Origin: Paraescarpia echinospica
Lineage: Eukaryota; Annelida; Polychaeta; Sabellida; Siboglinidae
Assembly: GCA_020002185.1 (NCBI GenBank)
Contig: CM034539.1
Location: 27,868,221-27,932,220, forward strand
Length of the DNA: 64,000 bases
Direction: 5' to 3'
The notes below the pieces were generated by a model. It was not told the DNA's origin. It worked only from the letters and a program-made list of their open reading frames with translations, and did no database searches. Position 1 is the first letter of the stretch, and each line of letters starts with the position of its first letter. The translations under genes and the position numbers were made by a program. Shown piece by piece: positions 25,001-35,870 of this stretch.

Positions 25001-28000
25001 GCGCGAGCGATTGATTAGTTTTATTTCTATCCGCTAGGTGGCATTCCTGTTTTTCGGTCTGGTGATGCCACTGCCCAGTCAAGGCTAGCCATGCCACAGC
25101 GGTATCCATTACGCAAGATTAATTCCATCAGGTTAATTCGGGACATCAAGCGTTGGCACAGATTGAAAAGTTGCATGCTGATAAAACATTTGAGACAAGA
25201 AGTACTAGCGATGATGTTACAGAAAATGACAGCAGTGTAACGACGCTGATGATCAAGTTGTTTTGTTTATGGGACGGACGCTAGCTGTCAGCACCGCAGC
25301 TACTGCCGCGCACCCACGACCCTGATTAATGATTTACGACTGTCAACGGTCAGCTGATAAGAATCCTGTTGAGCAATAAGCAAACTCCAAATCATGGCTC
25401 TGGAAACGTCGGCAGCTGCGTGTCAACGCTAATTTACGTGACAAGAACAGATTTTCTTTAAAACAAAATGGGTGTATATGTTGCCGCTGTTACCTTTTCG
25501 CTTAATTTCGGTAGCACTAACGTTGTCATCGTTCCAGAAAATAAATGTGCTAAACATTGAATTGCTCACGTAGCATCCGCAAGGACGCTCGCTGTCATTT
25601 CAACAACAATCCGCGCATTTGACGCCAATACATACTTTCTATATCAGAGCGGCATCGCTACAAACACAGGAAATTACATTGTTGATCGTGTCGGACAATT
25701 TAAATTTTTTTACTACCTTTTGGGAAGCAGCGCAAAACTTCAATTTCTTGATACAAAACCACACTGCAGCGTCTGGTTCAGCCATGGTTTAGATCAATTA
25801 ATGACAAGTTGGACTTTCACGGATTCGTTCGATCGTAGACCGAAGATAAAATACAATGTTCGGTATAATGCATATATGCTTGATGAATCGATACAAAATC
25901 ATTTTTTTGCATTTCGATCAGAAATAAAAGTTCAAAATTGCAATTTTATTTCCGTTTTATAAAAAACAATGTCGGCGGGTCCATAATCCGAATAATCAAA
26001 TTGGTGTCGTCTAAGTAGTTAAAATTAATAAATATGTGAATTTATTTTAGGATAATGGGTGTCATCTAAGTAGTTAACATTTATAAATATATGAATTTAT
26101 CTTAGGATAACGTATATCTTATGAGCATCTTGAAGTTGGGTCATTTGACTCATTTCATACCAACTCAACCACAGTGACCATCTCCAAATTCTATGATATT
26201 TGCATCAATGTGCATCTATTTTGTAGTCGCAAGTGTGAAAAAGTACAATGTGCCCCGCATTCAATCAACCATAACTTTATAAATAATTGGAATTTAGCAA
26301 TGACATTTTGCATGCTGCCACTGTTTAGACAGATGCACACATGGGCCAAATTTCACCTGAGAAGATTTCTGAATTTTGGTTGATTTGGCATGGAATCAAT
26401 GACCCAATTAATACAAATGTATGGCTACAATATACCTTCTCATAGAAGAAGTCCATCATTCGAGTTCTCTTTTCCTCCACACTCAATCCCTTCTTGCGAG
26501 ACTGGAAACATAGATAACAAGATTTAATAAGACAAAATTCAACAAGACAAGACTTAACAAGACAAAATGCAACAAGATTGCCATCCAGAGCAAAACACCC
26601 AGATGACAAGTGGACTAGGAAGCTTTTGGCCATTCAAGAGTCCAACATTTGTTATCTGGACAAGAACACAATACTGATACACAAAAATGGGACATCAGAT
26701 TTGAAAATTCAAATGCATAAGTTTGATTCAAAATGCTTACATTCTGAAGGAGGTAACTGTGCATAACTGCTATGGAAGCCAGGATAACATTCCTCATGAT
26801 CAAGAGATGGCAACTGAAGTTAATCTCAAAGGTAGTATGTAACATGGAAAAAAATTAAGGTCAATATGACCATGCCATCCTGATTAGACTTAACTTGAGA
26901 ACCAGCAAGATTCATTTTGTGTTCTATTCCATAAAAGTTTGGTGCTCTCTTAAGCAACGATACTAGATTTACCATGCTGGTCGAGGGCTGTAGGTAACAT
27001 GGACACAAATTTCAGTTTGGTGTGTCGTCACTGCCAGAGGTAGATGGGAACCAGCTAGAAGCTAATGTAACCCAAGAGCCTTATAGCTAATCTAAATTTC
27101 TGGCAAAGTAATATCCTGCTGCACCATACAGAATAGGCTTAGTGTATGAAAAGGCAGTACATAACATGGACATTTTTTTAAAGAATGTTTTAAAATACCT
27201 GCAATTTTGACAAAAAGATCAAAACAGACCTTCTTCTGTGTTGGAACCAACTGAAGTTGGAACTGTTGGGAGCAACAACAAAAAACTTCACCAGTTGATA
27301 CATTATCCCAGCAACATGGACAGAGGTGGTGGAGATCTTGATTTGCCAACTTAAATTTAGTAAAGGAAAAAAGAACTCAACACTTATCTTTATGAAAAAA
27401 TGCACTGTTTATTGTAAGGTACAGAGGTCCTAGATCATTTGGCTGCATACAGGAATCAACAAAACACAGTCTAGGGCTTTACTATCGGTTTGATTTGTAG
27501 ACCTACAAATAGGCTCCCCCAGTTGCCTTGCGATGTCTTCTCCAAGAATTTCATGAGTGTATCTGGTGGCCCGGAAAAGACCTTGCGGTCCCACTTTAAA
27601 GTACCGCACTCCCGGCGGTTCTGTGTGCACGATCTGAAACAAGATACTCCAGTATTAATATATTATAATACGTCTAGGACTTGGAGGTATTGGTTAGCAA
27701 TACCGTTGGGGCCGGCATGCTTGCTGTGAATATGTATTGACGTATTATATGCTGTCATCTATATGATATATGTAAATGAATAAAACTAAAATGTCATTAA
27801 GTTGGCCTATTTCAATCTATACTTGTCTTGCATTATTGCTTTGCATAGGGGGTGTATGTGACAGTGGCACGTACTATACTATTAGTAAGTATTTGTAAAA
27901 GTAAACTTGTAATGATCAGGCCTGAAGTAATAGTAATATGTAATAGTAACAATTACAAATATTGAAGTAATTTAGTAATAGGTTGAACCAAAATACAATG

Positions 28001-31000
28001 TAATAGTAATTGTTTCAAATGTAATAGTAATAGGATGGAAACTAAGTAATAGTAATATATTACATTGCAATGTAATCGATCCCAGGCCTGGCAAGGATGC
28101 TGCCAAAATTAAGGTATGTATGTTAAAATAAAGGCAGGATTGTGCATTAGCTTATTGGGAATACCATTGTGAATATCAATGATTAGTAAATTAATACTTT
28201 AACTAATATATGTTAACAATAATGTAACAAGCATTAGATGCCTACATAAAACAAACAGTACATTGTCTTAAATAAAAAAGTAAACAAACTCCACACAAAT
28301 ATTGCATGAGAAAGTGGGATAACAACTAGGAAATGTGTCATCACAGCTGAGGAATATCGCTACAGGTAATGAAAACCAAGAGCAAAGAGAGTTGGGGCTG
28401 TCCAGTGACGTACATCCTCAGCGCCTGACATCGGTAGGCAACGTACCGGTGTCGTCGGCAAAAGGAGTCGGTATCCTGTTCAAATGATATATTATTGAGA
28501 TAAACTATCACCTACAAGGCTTGGATAATTTCTAATCAGTAATTTAGAATTATTCCTGAACAAAAGACGAAAGGCAAAATAACGAAAATGTCCCAGTTAC
28601 GTGCAATCCTGCAGTTATGCAACACATGAACACGCGGATCGTCAGGGCCGAAATAAAGTCCACAAATTTATATATTTTACAAAAAAATAATGCCTAGATT
28701 TTATATAAACACAGTGAACAATGTTTTAAACTTTCTGACTACGTATGTAATGAGACAAGTTAGCCGAAGGGGTAAGTAACATTTTCGAAAAATCGGACAA
28801 CAAAAATGAAAAACGTGCCTGCAGAATTTCCAGCATCCATGTTGTTGTAGATGGGTTCTCTTTGTCGTAAATGAGTTCACGTTACATCCTGGTATCCATG
28901 ATGTTGTATAATGGTGAAGATTTTTCTTTTATTGGAACAAATTCCTTGGAGGTACGTAACTGGTAAAAGGACACGACACGACACGAGGTAACTTTCGTTA
29001 GGTCTACATCAAAAACTTTTTATTTATGCTTCAAGAAAAATAACTTCCCAAATTAATTGGTACCAATGAGTCATCGTTTCACCACATGATTGATGTCCTA
29101 CTTTTTAACTTCATGGTCGTAATGTTCCGGAGGGGAACGTAACGTAGAAGGACACAAAATATTACGTACCTCCGCCACCTGTTATTTTTGGTTGCTGTTT
29201 ATTAACAACTTGAGGTATTCATATTATAATTACATAGTTTAAAACACGTGCTTTTGGGGTTATTTTCCAATTAAGGTGAATCTTTTACAATAAAAAACAG
29301 AGCCACAGAGCCAGCTTCAAATTCAATATACACTGGTTTTCCCGAGTTCCTAATATGAGTTCCAAATATTCGGGTGGACATCATTCATACATAAACTGGG
29401 TCGAGTGATGGGATTTTTTGTGGATGTTATCTCTCTGGGATGTATAGTAAATTTATAAGTCAAAGATAACATTTTTTTATACTGTACAATATTTATTTCA
29501 TATTATTATAATTAAGGCACCACAAGTGTGTACCAGTACTGTGTTCTTACCCATCTACGTGTAATTGTCCGTGACCAAATTACTGCTCCGACCAAAAACA
29601 TTTTAGTACCTGCTGACAGATGCGTACGTCCAAATCACCCTTACAAGCACAAACACATCAACACCGAAGCATTTCACTAAAACCGACTTGTTTTTAACAA
29701 TTTGTTTGCATAACAGAATAAGCAAGTGGTAGGAATTAAGTTATAAAATGGATCAATTTCGCAAAAAATTCTTCAGATTGCTATTAAAACAGCTTATTAT
29801 ATCAAAGGGATCCAGTCTTTTCGTCTACCTGAAATTAGTGCACACATGCATAGTAATTTGTAACAGGAAATCTGCTGTGTTGAACATGGGAAAGCTGAAC
29901 ATCAAAGGGAATAGCAGTAAACTCAGCCCGACTGGGCCATATTGCCAATAAAGCTTGTTTTGAAACTGAATGTTTTGTTCACTATTTGAAAATGTTTCCC
30001 GTTGTCGTATCTTCAAGTTGCGATCGTTGTTACAGGCTTACCAAACACTATTTGATGGGCAGTACACCTTCAACATAGTTAGAATAGTCTTAAGAATATT
30101 ATATTAATTAATAAATATTAAACTACAGACTGCTTCCTTTTAAGGGGGATGCTCGTCGGCCAGCCCAGTAAATGGTCCAATGGTGAGACTGACAGGAGAC
30201 GATCTGTCGCGGCGAGACAGGTCTGTATTAGGGTACATATTATGACCTACTCAAGAACAAGATCGTTGACTTCAATTCTAAGTTATCAAAACACCCCTGG
30301 GCACTTGTGTAAAATCCGGACACACCTCCGTTTAGCTCAATTTTTTTAGTGAGTTAGTTCCATCATTAAACTGAATCCCAGACATATTTATGTTTAAAAA
30401 ATATTGCATCTTAGCGCATTTTTGACGTGTAAATAGTGTCCCGGTTTGCATCAACATCTGCGGCTATATCACTCATGTCATATGAGCAATATGGTAATGC
30501 GCACGGCCACAGCAAGCAGACTAGTGGAACCAGGTCACTATTTGGGCTTCAAAAGTGCACTATAAAGATGCAACATTTTCGTAGTTACCATAAATATGCC
30601 TGGGATTATGTTTAATGACAGAACTAATGCACTGAGGTATCATATTCAGGCAAAAATGTAGTTATAATGGCGAAATCAAGGACAATTAAGGTGGGTGGTG
30701 GATTGTAATAATTGGAAACTGAGGTTGAATGAGTAGTTTGATTGCTCTAAGAATTGGTGAGAGATGGGATCTAAAATGTTGTGGGATGTTGACCCAAAAA
30801 ACGGTCACACTGAGTATGAAACTGAGTGACTGACACTGACGGACTGAGTGACAGTGAGTCACTCATTCAGTGTCACACTGTCAGTGAGTCGCACTGTCAC
30901 TGACAGGTGAGGTGGGAGGTAGTCTTTATTATAGCCTGTATAGGTTGTCCGCAAACACATCGATCATAGCCACGAATTGGCGAATGAAACTCAAGTTCGA

Positions 31001-31227
31001 CACTCAACTTTCAAATTCTTGTCAACATTTCAGTCGGATGGTGGCGCCACCCCACGGAGTCTGAACAATTGAGGTTTCAGCCGCGTTCGTCTTTTTCGTC
31101 ATTCCCCAACAAGTGTCTGAAGTTAATCTATTCACCCTGCAGGTTTTGATTAACGATTAGAATAGAACACCCTTTTGGTCAAATTAGAGTGTCATTCACG
31201 AAAACACAATCGATCTTAACCTACCAT
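12977..31227 (-). CDS. MND1: Meiotic nuclear division protein 1 (MND1), complete
   Basis: MND1 forms a heterodimer with HOP2/PSMC3IP in meiotic nuclei and helps DMC1 and RAD51 capture duplex DNA. In transcript order the exons are 31227-31225 (ATG only, proposed), 26501-26436, 20601-20428, 14692-14585, 14177-14018 and 13083-12977. They join in phase to 618 nt, or 205 residues, which is the length I recall for human MND1. The N-terminal winged helix reads [20 protein letters not shown], then [32 protein letters not shown] and YFWAFPSK. A coiled coil of about 70 residues follows, then CDPEVMEQ and DAANRWTD, and a C-terminal part ending [14 protein letters not shown]. All exons after the first have clean GT-AG borders. 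Intron 2 contains nested DNA transposons; intron 3 holds the 51-bp minisatellite and a LINE. The gene is tail to tail with DNAH10. The first exon is the only uncertain part. Confidence 0.92.
13480..14010. repeat. Degenerate ttcagaatcacccc repeat in MND1 intron 5
   Basis: Many imperfect copies of a roughly 20-30 bp word (gttcagaatcaccccaaat) fill this intron. They are interrupted by a LINE tail at 13705-13890 and resume after it, so the LINE landed within the array. Confidence 0.7.
13705..13890 (+). mobile_element. LINE 3' tail, short copy
   Basis: It shares the ending ccagcctcacccctgacagac with the related copies near 20380 and 55980. The preceding GA-rich coding-like stretch is the end of the polymerase frame. 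Confidence 0.6.
14018..14177 (-). CDS. MND1: MND1 exon 5
   Basis: The acceptor is GTGTTGTAG|GAGGAT and the donor GGACAG|GTGGGC. It encodes [40 protein letters not shown] and AKDAANRWT, leaving phase 1. Confidence 0.95.
14585..14692 (-). CDS. MND1: MND1 exon 4
   Basis: The acceptor is TTCTTTGCAG|AGACAG and the donor ATCAAT|GTAAGC. It has 36 codons rich in charged residues ([33 protein letters not shown]), the first half of the coiled coil. Phase is 0 at both ends. Confidence 0.93.
14745..15045 (-). mobile_element. SINE, reverse orientation
   Basis: On the minus strand there is a B-box-like gatttgaatcc, then the shared core ttgttccagttgactcagct, tgaatgagtacctggctata and gacagtggtggatatt. It continues through a tail containing the words of the tgcgctttaca class. 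Confidence 0.65.
15447..17703. repeat. 51-bp minisatellite, about 44 copies, in MND1 intron 3
   Basis: The unit contains catcgtaacaatatctcc, tcccaggcaccgagtccatt and cacttctttagag. Because 51 is a multiple of 3 and neither strand of the unit has a stop in one frame, long open frames arise on both strands. On the plus strand, 15447-17732 has no stop; on the minus strand one CGA-to-TGA change at about 16224 splits it. Three main variants alternate (CGTAACAAT, TGTAACATT, CGTAACATT). Divergence is highest at the 15.4-16.3 kb end. One copy near 15855 has a 3-bp deletion that keeps frame. Confidence 0.95.
17733..18139. other. MND1 intron 3 spacer, no feature seen
   Basis: AT-rich sequence after the minisatellite. 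No element or exon recognised. Confidence 0.5.
18140..18245 (+). mobile_element. LINE C-terminal coding fragment
   Basis: The plus strand reads [20 protein letters not shown] then FERKLDYEW. This is the VxNxWNxLP...SFxxxLD pattern found at the end of many LINE polymerase frames. Confidence 0.5.
18890..20110 (+). pseudogene. CR1-like LINE reverse transcriptase, decayed
   Basis: Reverse transcriptase motifs appear in order but in shifting frames: [76 protein letters not shown] and, at about 19703, FADDTKVF in place of the usual YADD or FADD box. Several single-base indels separate the blocks, and a stop follows PGEA. No endonuclease domain is visible upstream, so the copy is 5' truncated. The clade is judged from motif style only. 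Confidence 0.85.
20110..20400 (+). mobile_element. LINE 3' tail of a second type, fused to the CR1-like fragment
   Basis: [20 protein letters not shown] and [13 protein letters not shown] belong to the same tail family as 55485-56010. The ending gacctcacccccgaacaggg matches the family 3' end. It stops about 28 nt from the MND1 exon 3 donor. Confidence 0.7.
20428..20601 (-). CDS. MND1: MND1 exon 3
   Basis: The acceptor is TTGCTTGCAG|AAAGAC and the donor CAAAAG|GTGAGA. It has 58 codons: [40 protein letters not shown] and [12 protein letters not shown]. It completes the winged helix. A LINE tail ends about 30 nt beyond its donor side. Confidence 0.95.
21284..21353. repeat. Near-perfect hairpin, 70 bp
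   Basis: tgccaacattttacaacagt runs into an inverted copy ending actgctgtaaaatgttggca through an AT core. The arms are about 34 nt with one mismatch. It lies inside the hAT-like element, left of the Tigger-type insertion. Confidence 0.9.
21480..22691. mobile_element. Non-autonomous Tigger/pogo-type element with TA duplication
   Basis: The left end CAGTCACGCCTCGTTATAAC and the inverted right end CAGTCGCGCCTCGTTATAAC are flanked by TA on both sides (21478-21479 and 22692-22693). The gttataacgcgg word is repeated inside both ends. CAGT termini with cctcgttataac are typical of Tigger/pogo elements in the Tc1/mariner superfamily. The 1212-bp interior holds no recognisable DDD/DDE transposase. Confidence 0.9.
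23870..24075. repeat. Two-copy tandem duplication, about 115 bp
   Basis: A segment with attctggtcatgtggc, gatcaagtaactgacccagg and atcacgtccggtca occurs twice in succession (about 23880 and 23993), with moderate divergence. Confidence 0.8.
24120..25960. other. MND1 intron 2, no recognised feature
   Basis: Mixed-composition DNA. Open frames up to 115 codons occur on both strands, but none resembles a protein I know and none has convincing splice context. Confidence 0.4.
25990..26115. repeat. Two-copy repeat of about 65 bp
   Basis: gtcgtctaagtagttaa...tttatcttaggataa-type segments occur at 26005 and 26068, just downstream of MND1 exon 2 in gene order. Confidence 0.7.
26436..26501 (-). CDS. 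MND1: MND1 exon 2
   Basis: The minus-strand acceptor is TTTCCAG|TCTCGC and the donor GAGAAG|GTATAT. It has 22 codons: [20 protein letters not shown] then EK. This is the start of the winged-helix domain. Confidence 0.92.
27489..27636 (-). other. Unrecognised exon-like reading frame inside proposed MND1 intron 1
   Basis: The minus strand shows a good acceptor (CTTGTTTCAG|ATCGTG) followed by an open frame starting [20 protein letters not shown] and [20 protein letters not shown]. The composition looks like real protein rather than repeat translation. The frame stays open to a stop near 27430 (ending PVCSQMI), and no strong donor is obvious, so it may be a terminal exon or a retrocopy piece. 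I do not recognise the family. The right edge is the acceptor; the left edge is arbitrary at the change in sequence character. Confidence 0.35.
27917..28090. mobile_element. Short MITE with CAGGCCTG ends
   Basis: CAGGCCTGAAGTAATAGTAA at the left and, inverted, CAGGCCTGGGATCGATTACA at the right enclose 174 bp dominated by gtaatagtaat words. This end sequence is widespread in non-autonomous hAT-type elements of invertebrates, as I recall it. No clean target duplication was found. Confidence 0.65.
28091..30140. other. No gene recognised; recurring acgtaac words
   Basis: AT-rich DNA within the proposed MND1 intron 1. Words such as gtacgtaac, aacgtaacg and gttacgt recur between 28400 and 29170, with aggacac nearby in two places, hinting at a worn repeat. 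No exon or terminal repeats could be defined. Confidence 0.35.
30790..30905. repeat. Short palindrome-rich CACTGA/GAGTGA cluster
   Basis: Interleaved direct and inverted copies of actgagtgac and gtcactcagt-like words (for example gtgacagtgagtcactcatt) allow several alternative hairpins. Confidence 0.7.
31225..31227 (-). CDS. MND1: MND1 proposed first coding exon (one codon)
   Basis: The next exon begins at codon 2 (SRKKGLS) in phase 0, so only an ATG followed by a donor is needed upstream. Here the minus strand reads AAAACATG|GTAGGT: A at -3, a good donor, CpG-rich flanks, and an E2F-like site 33 nt upstream. A rival ATG|GTAAAT exists near 26973-26975 without that context. No transcript confirms either. 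Confidence 0.5.
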
Positions 31228-31259
31228 GTTTTGACGCTCAAGCACGCCGAGCGTCGAAG

Positions 31260-31268
31260 TTTCCCGCC
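31260..31268 (-). promoter_or_regulatory. E2F-like site upstream of the proposed MND1 start
   Basis: GGCGGGAAA on the minus strand matches the E2F core TTTSSCGC in reverse. It sits 33 nt upstream of the proposed ATG in a locally CpG-rich stretch. E2F sites are common at replication and recombination genes, so the placement fits, but function is inferred. Confidence 0.4.
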
Positions 31269-31439
31269 TCGATTCGTACAGCGAGGAAAGGGGTAAAAAT
31301 AGAATCGCATAAATCGACACACCACCAACTCCACACCGAATCAACTACATAACGTTTCGGCTTTAGCGGGAAGGGGCATATACATATACCTGCGTATACC
31401 TTGAAATCCGGAAGATTTTCATCAGCGGATCAGCACGCT

Positions 31440-31640
31440 TCCCGTGTCGAGCTATGTCGTCCCGTTGTCTCTGATCTTGACACTGGAAGACATGGGGGGT
31501 GCTGTAGCAAAATTTTCGCTGCCGCTCGATTCGCCGTATTTTTTGTCGCCGCGCCGCCGTAACTTCAGCTTTTCAGCTTCCTCGCTGTCTCGGCTCGACT
31601 CATGATATCGGAAGACGGTCGGGGTGCTGTTGGAGATTTT
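31440..31640 (+). repeat. Two copies of a dispersed GC-rich module
   Basis: tcgctgtctcggctcgac followed by tcggaagacgg and ggggtgctg occurs here twice in degenerate form (about 31465 and 31580). Related copies lie at 48380-48670 on the minus strand and 58460-58520 on the plus strand. Confidence 0.6.
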
Positions 31641-31907
31641 CAGCAGAAATCCGAGAGATTTGCCTGGAGACCGGGAGATACACAACAAATCCGGGAGACT
31701 ACCGGATTTTTCTGTGAGACTTGGCAGGTATAGCTATAGACATTCTACATATGCTGTTTTTTTTTTCACACATTGTACGTCGGTCGCAAATCAGAAGAAG
31801 AATCGCCCACGGACGAAGCAGGATTTTAAAGGGGCTGTGTGAAAAACGATGAAACACTGCATACGGCAAATCTGTATATCGACATTGGAGACGCGCAAGT
31901 TATAATG

Positions 31908-32068
31908 TTGCGTTCCAATGCATATGATTATATGGGTTTACACATATATATTGAGTATGACTTTGCAACGCCTACTTGACCGAGTTGCATAAATGTACCA
32001 GTCATAAACTCAGTATGCTCGTGAACTTTACATATATAAACCTATACAAAAGAGCTCATTGGAACGCA
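31908..32068. repeat. Imperfect foldback of about 160 bp
   Basis: gcgttccaatgcatatgatt with gggtttacacatatata on the left pairs with the inverted ttacatatataaacctatac and gctcattggaacgc on the right. The centre is about 60 nt. Confidence 0.65.
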
Positions 32069-32699
32069 GCAGCAGCATTAAAGGAAATAAAAATAAGGCA
32101 TTAGCTAAAATCTTTTTTCCATGTGTACACAAAGTTTAACATTGTATGTAACATTTGACAACATTAAACAAATACAGAAAAATACATTTGTACCATAAGT
32201 TCGATTTTAAGCCCGTCTGTGAAGCGATTCCGGCGGAAAATAAAATTTTAATGAGCTAGGCCATCACGTGGTATCGTGACGTCACTTATGACACACTCGC
32301 ATCAGGCCGACCCTTTCCATGCTTTCAGAGCATGTTTACAAGGATAGCTTTTGGGTCGAAACGAGCGTCAGAACGAGTTATTGTGCAATATTCCGACGTA
32401 ATGCAAACACTAGTCATCATAGAGGAACAAACATTTATCTTACGGTTCCACATGAATCGAATTTTATTCAAAACAACGAATGCGAATGGGCCTACAAGTC
32501 GACTATAGGTTTCGCCGAGCTTGGGCTCATTTTCAGAATAATTATATCTAATGCAACCAACGGGAGATAATCTACACCAATAAACATACATAACAAACAT
32601 ATATTGTATCCAGCTACGTAAAGTAACGTGTATAATCTCATAATATCACTAGAATATCAATATATGAAGGAGTTGTACAATTTATCATAACAACTTAAA

Positions 32700-33340
32700 T
32701 CAGTCAGAGTTTCTGTTGGTCTCGCTAGCTCATTGGGTAGGCGCGTTGGTTACTTATTATTTATTTTACAATCGGGCGATGCCGGTTCAATCCTGACAGC
32801 ATGCAAACCTTTGATTTTCTTTACACATTTTTGTTTATGTTTTCACGAAGTAATATAAAAAAATCATTTTATACTATAATGCAGTTTGTAATTTTATTTT
32901 TTATTTTTGTAGTAATTTTTTATTCGCCACAAAAATGAAAATATGGTCATTATATTTAACGATGTTTCTAAATTGTATTTATCCAGACAGATCTCAATCT
33001 GTTTTCACAAATATAATTACAATATATTACCGTACAATATATTTACAATTAATAAATTATATATCCATTACATTAGATTTGTTTGGATAAATAAAATTTA
33101 GAAACATCGTTATATAATTCCCATATTTTCATTTTTGTGGCGAATAAATAGTTACTACAAAAACTATTTACAAACAGTGCATTATAGTATAAAATGATTT
33201 TGTTTATATTACTTCATGAAAACATAAACAAAAAATGTGTAAAGAAAATCAAAGGTTTGGATGCTGTCAGGATTGAACCGGCGTCGCCCGATTGTAAAAT
33301 AAATTACAAGTAACCAACGGGGAATTCGTCGAGTTGACTC
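32700..33340. repeat. Long inverted repeat made of two head-to-head tRNA-like SINEs
   Basis: The left arm begins with a tRNA-like head (A-box-like tagctcattgggtaggcg, B box ggttcaatcc), then an AT-rich body. The right arm repeats the whole in reverse complement, with gcgtcgcccgattgtaaaat and the B box at about 33275-33285. Each arm is about 260 bp at high identity by eye. Confidence 0.85.
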
Positions 33341-33689
33341 AGTCTCAGCAATGGATCGATACACCCCTATGGACAACTTTATAAAGACAGTATCCAGTCT
33401 GTGAAGCGCATACATGTATGTGTCGCTGAAATGCAAGCATGCATACACATGAATAAATTAAAACTCAATGGTAGAATACATTTTCTATGCCGCAAATAGA
33501 ACTTGCCAATAACATCGTGCCTACTTCCACTGTGGCCAGGAACTCTGGCGTTTTCTTTGATGATATCCTAAACATGAACAGCCATTGCAGCATATGTGTC
33601 GTGTGACATATTTCCATCTGCACAGTGTCCCGTCTTGACGATGGAAATGGCCTGTAGTGCGAGATTTCTGACCATCTCCTCACCAGACT

Positions 33690-34060
33690 CTAGAGAGTGT
33701 AACATATGCTGCATCCCGTCTCATAACCAGAACTAAGAAGCACGATCAAATCACCCCTGTTCTGATTGCGCTTCACTGGCTGCCGACTAAACAGCGCATC
33801 GAGTACAAACTACTGCTGACGTTTCGCTGTTTACATACCTGACGGACTTGATAACACGACACCAGTCAACTCGCACGCAACGCCCCGCCGACGTTCACCT
33901 GCTGGAGGTCCCGCGCTGCAAGCTTTGTGCTCAAAGCGACAAGGCTTTTTCACGCGCAATGTCTCTGGAACAATCTTCCCCTTGCCATGCGTCCTACAGA
34001 CTGCCTCAGTATGTTCAAGAAGCAACTGAAGACATTTCACACTAGACATGGTGTTATCCA
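33690..34060 (+). mobile_element. LINE 3' coding fragment
   Basis: AASRLITRTKKHDQITPVLI and ALHWLPTKQRIEYKLLLTF match the typical ITPVLxxLHWLPVxxRIxYKxLLL motif at the end of LINE polymerase frames. Stops and frame changes follow before RCKLCAQSDKAFSRAMSLEQ. Confidence 0.8.
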
Positions 34061-34289
34061 CACGAACCTATTGAGGTCTCCCCACCAAACATTCAAGCAC
34101 CCATAGGACCAAGTCAAACTCAAGTTTAAACTCAGAAATCAGTTTTTCAAAAAGTAGGTGATTGAGATCGAGTATCAAAGGCAGACCTCAGATCAAGGAA
34201 GAGAACTCTGGCATAGGTTTTGACCTTCTCAGTATGGCGGTGAACAAGGTTTAGTAGAGCGGCGACTGCATTCTGCATCCTGCATTCCT

Positions 34290-34530
34290 CACACACTGAT
34301 ATAGTCTCTTCTTCTCTTCAATTCAGCATATCTCTGCGAGACGTAGTTGCCCGGATGATCCCACGATACGCTGCTCTGTCTGCCGTTCGTCTCCCTGCTC
34401 TCACGATGTCGTCTTCCAACCAGTCGCTGATGTCCTGCTCCCATCTTCCCATTGGTCCCCTTCCTCTCTTTCCCTCCACTTTGCCTTCTAGGACTGTTTC
34501 TCTAAGGAATTATGTCTTTTGATGTGGCCA
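34290..34530 (-). mobile_element. LINE 3' tail fragment
   Basis: The minus strand reads ETVLEGKVEGKRGRGPMGRW then EQDISDWLEDDIVRAGRRTA and AYRGIIRATTSRR. This GRGRPxxRWxxDI tail is a common LINE C-terminal signature. Confidence 0.75.
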
Positions 34531-34946
34531 AAATAATTCAGTTTTAGTCCTTTTATTCTATTCACTAGTTGGCAGTTCTTTATGTCATTTTGTTTAAAGG
34601 ATCTCTTCATTGGTTGTTCTTGTTATCCATGACACTCCTAGGACTTTCCTGTAACATTTCAATATAGTCTACATTGTATAAACGTCATTGAATCCCTCAC
34701 GAGTTTTGATTTATACGTGTTATCGCTCTTTTGTTGGCGCCAGGTTTCTAATAAACTGCCTTTTTTGTGTGCCTGTTCAGCCCGATGTACTTTTTGTTAC
34801 TCGACCATGACTAAGAACAATCACATGCTCGCACATAAAACGCACGCACAAGCGCACGCACAAACACACATACACACAAGAAAGAGAGGGGGACAGGGAG
34901 GGTGGGAGAGACAGACAGACAGACATACAGATTGAGAGAGAACGAG

Positions 34947-35150
<204 letters not shown>

Positions 35151-35356
35151 ACAAAATAGACAGACATACGGAGAGTGAGAAAGAGAGAAGGGGGAGGGAG
35201 GGAGGGATATATATATATGTATAATTATGTGTAGATAGAAAGACAGAGAGAGGGGGGAGGGAGAGGGAGAGACGGACATACAGACAGACATATATATATA
35301 TATATAGATAGATAGATATATATTATAGATAGATAGATAGACATATAAATAGATAA

Positions 35357-35824
35357 GGTTGGACCATTACAATAATATAATGTCAGCTGAGCTGTGCGAT
35401 GTAGCCCAACTTTGTAATAAGTGTGTGGCCTCATTGTTTGACATCGTCACCTGGCCTGTGGCGGCTCTCCCCCTTACAAAAGGGAGAACACTATAACCAG
35501 TGATCCACCATATAGAAGAGAAGAACACTGAAATGGAACCTCATCACGTGTGTTGCCAATTTTGTGTTTCGTAGCCCTCCGTGGTAAACAGCTCGAAGAA
35601 CCTACTTTGCTGTCGGGTCAGTAATTTTTTTGAGTTACTGGTCCGTATGACCTCCTACCTTTCCGGGGAACTTAAAACATTTTACAGCAATATAAGCCTA
35701 CATCAGCTTATCGTCAAAACTAGTCGCCGAAAGACGCTGCTTATAAAAAACTAATAAAAATTATACGTTTACAGAAAGAGAGGGAGGGAGGAATATATAT
35801 ATATATAATTATATGTAGATAGAA

Positions 35825-35870
<46 letters not shown>

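Noticed and set aside
32710..32810. Functional tRNA gene
   Set aside because: A and B boxes are present but no full cloverleaf; the sequence continues into a SINE body and is duplicated inverted.
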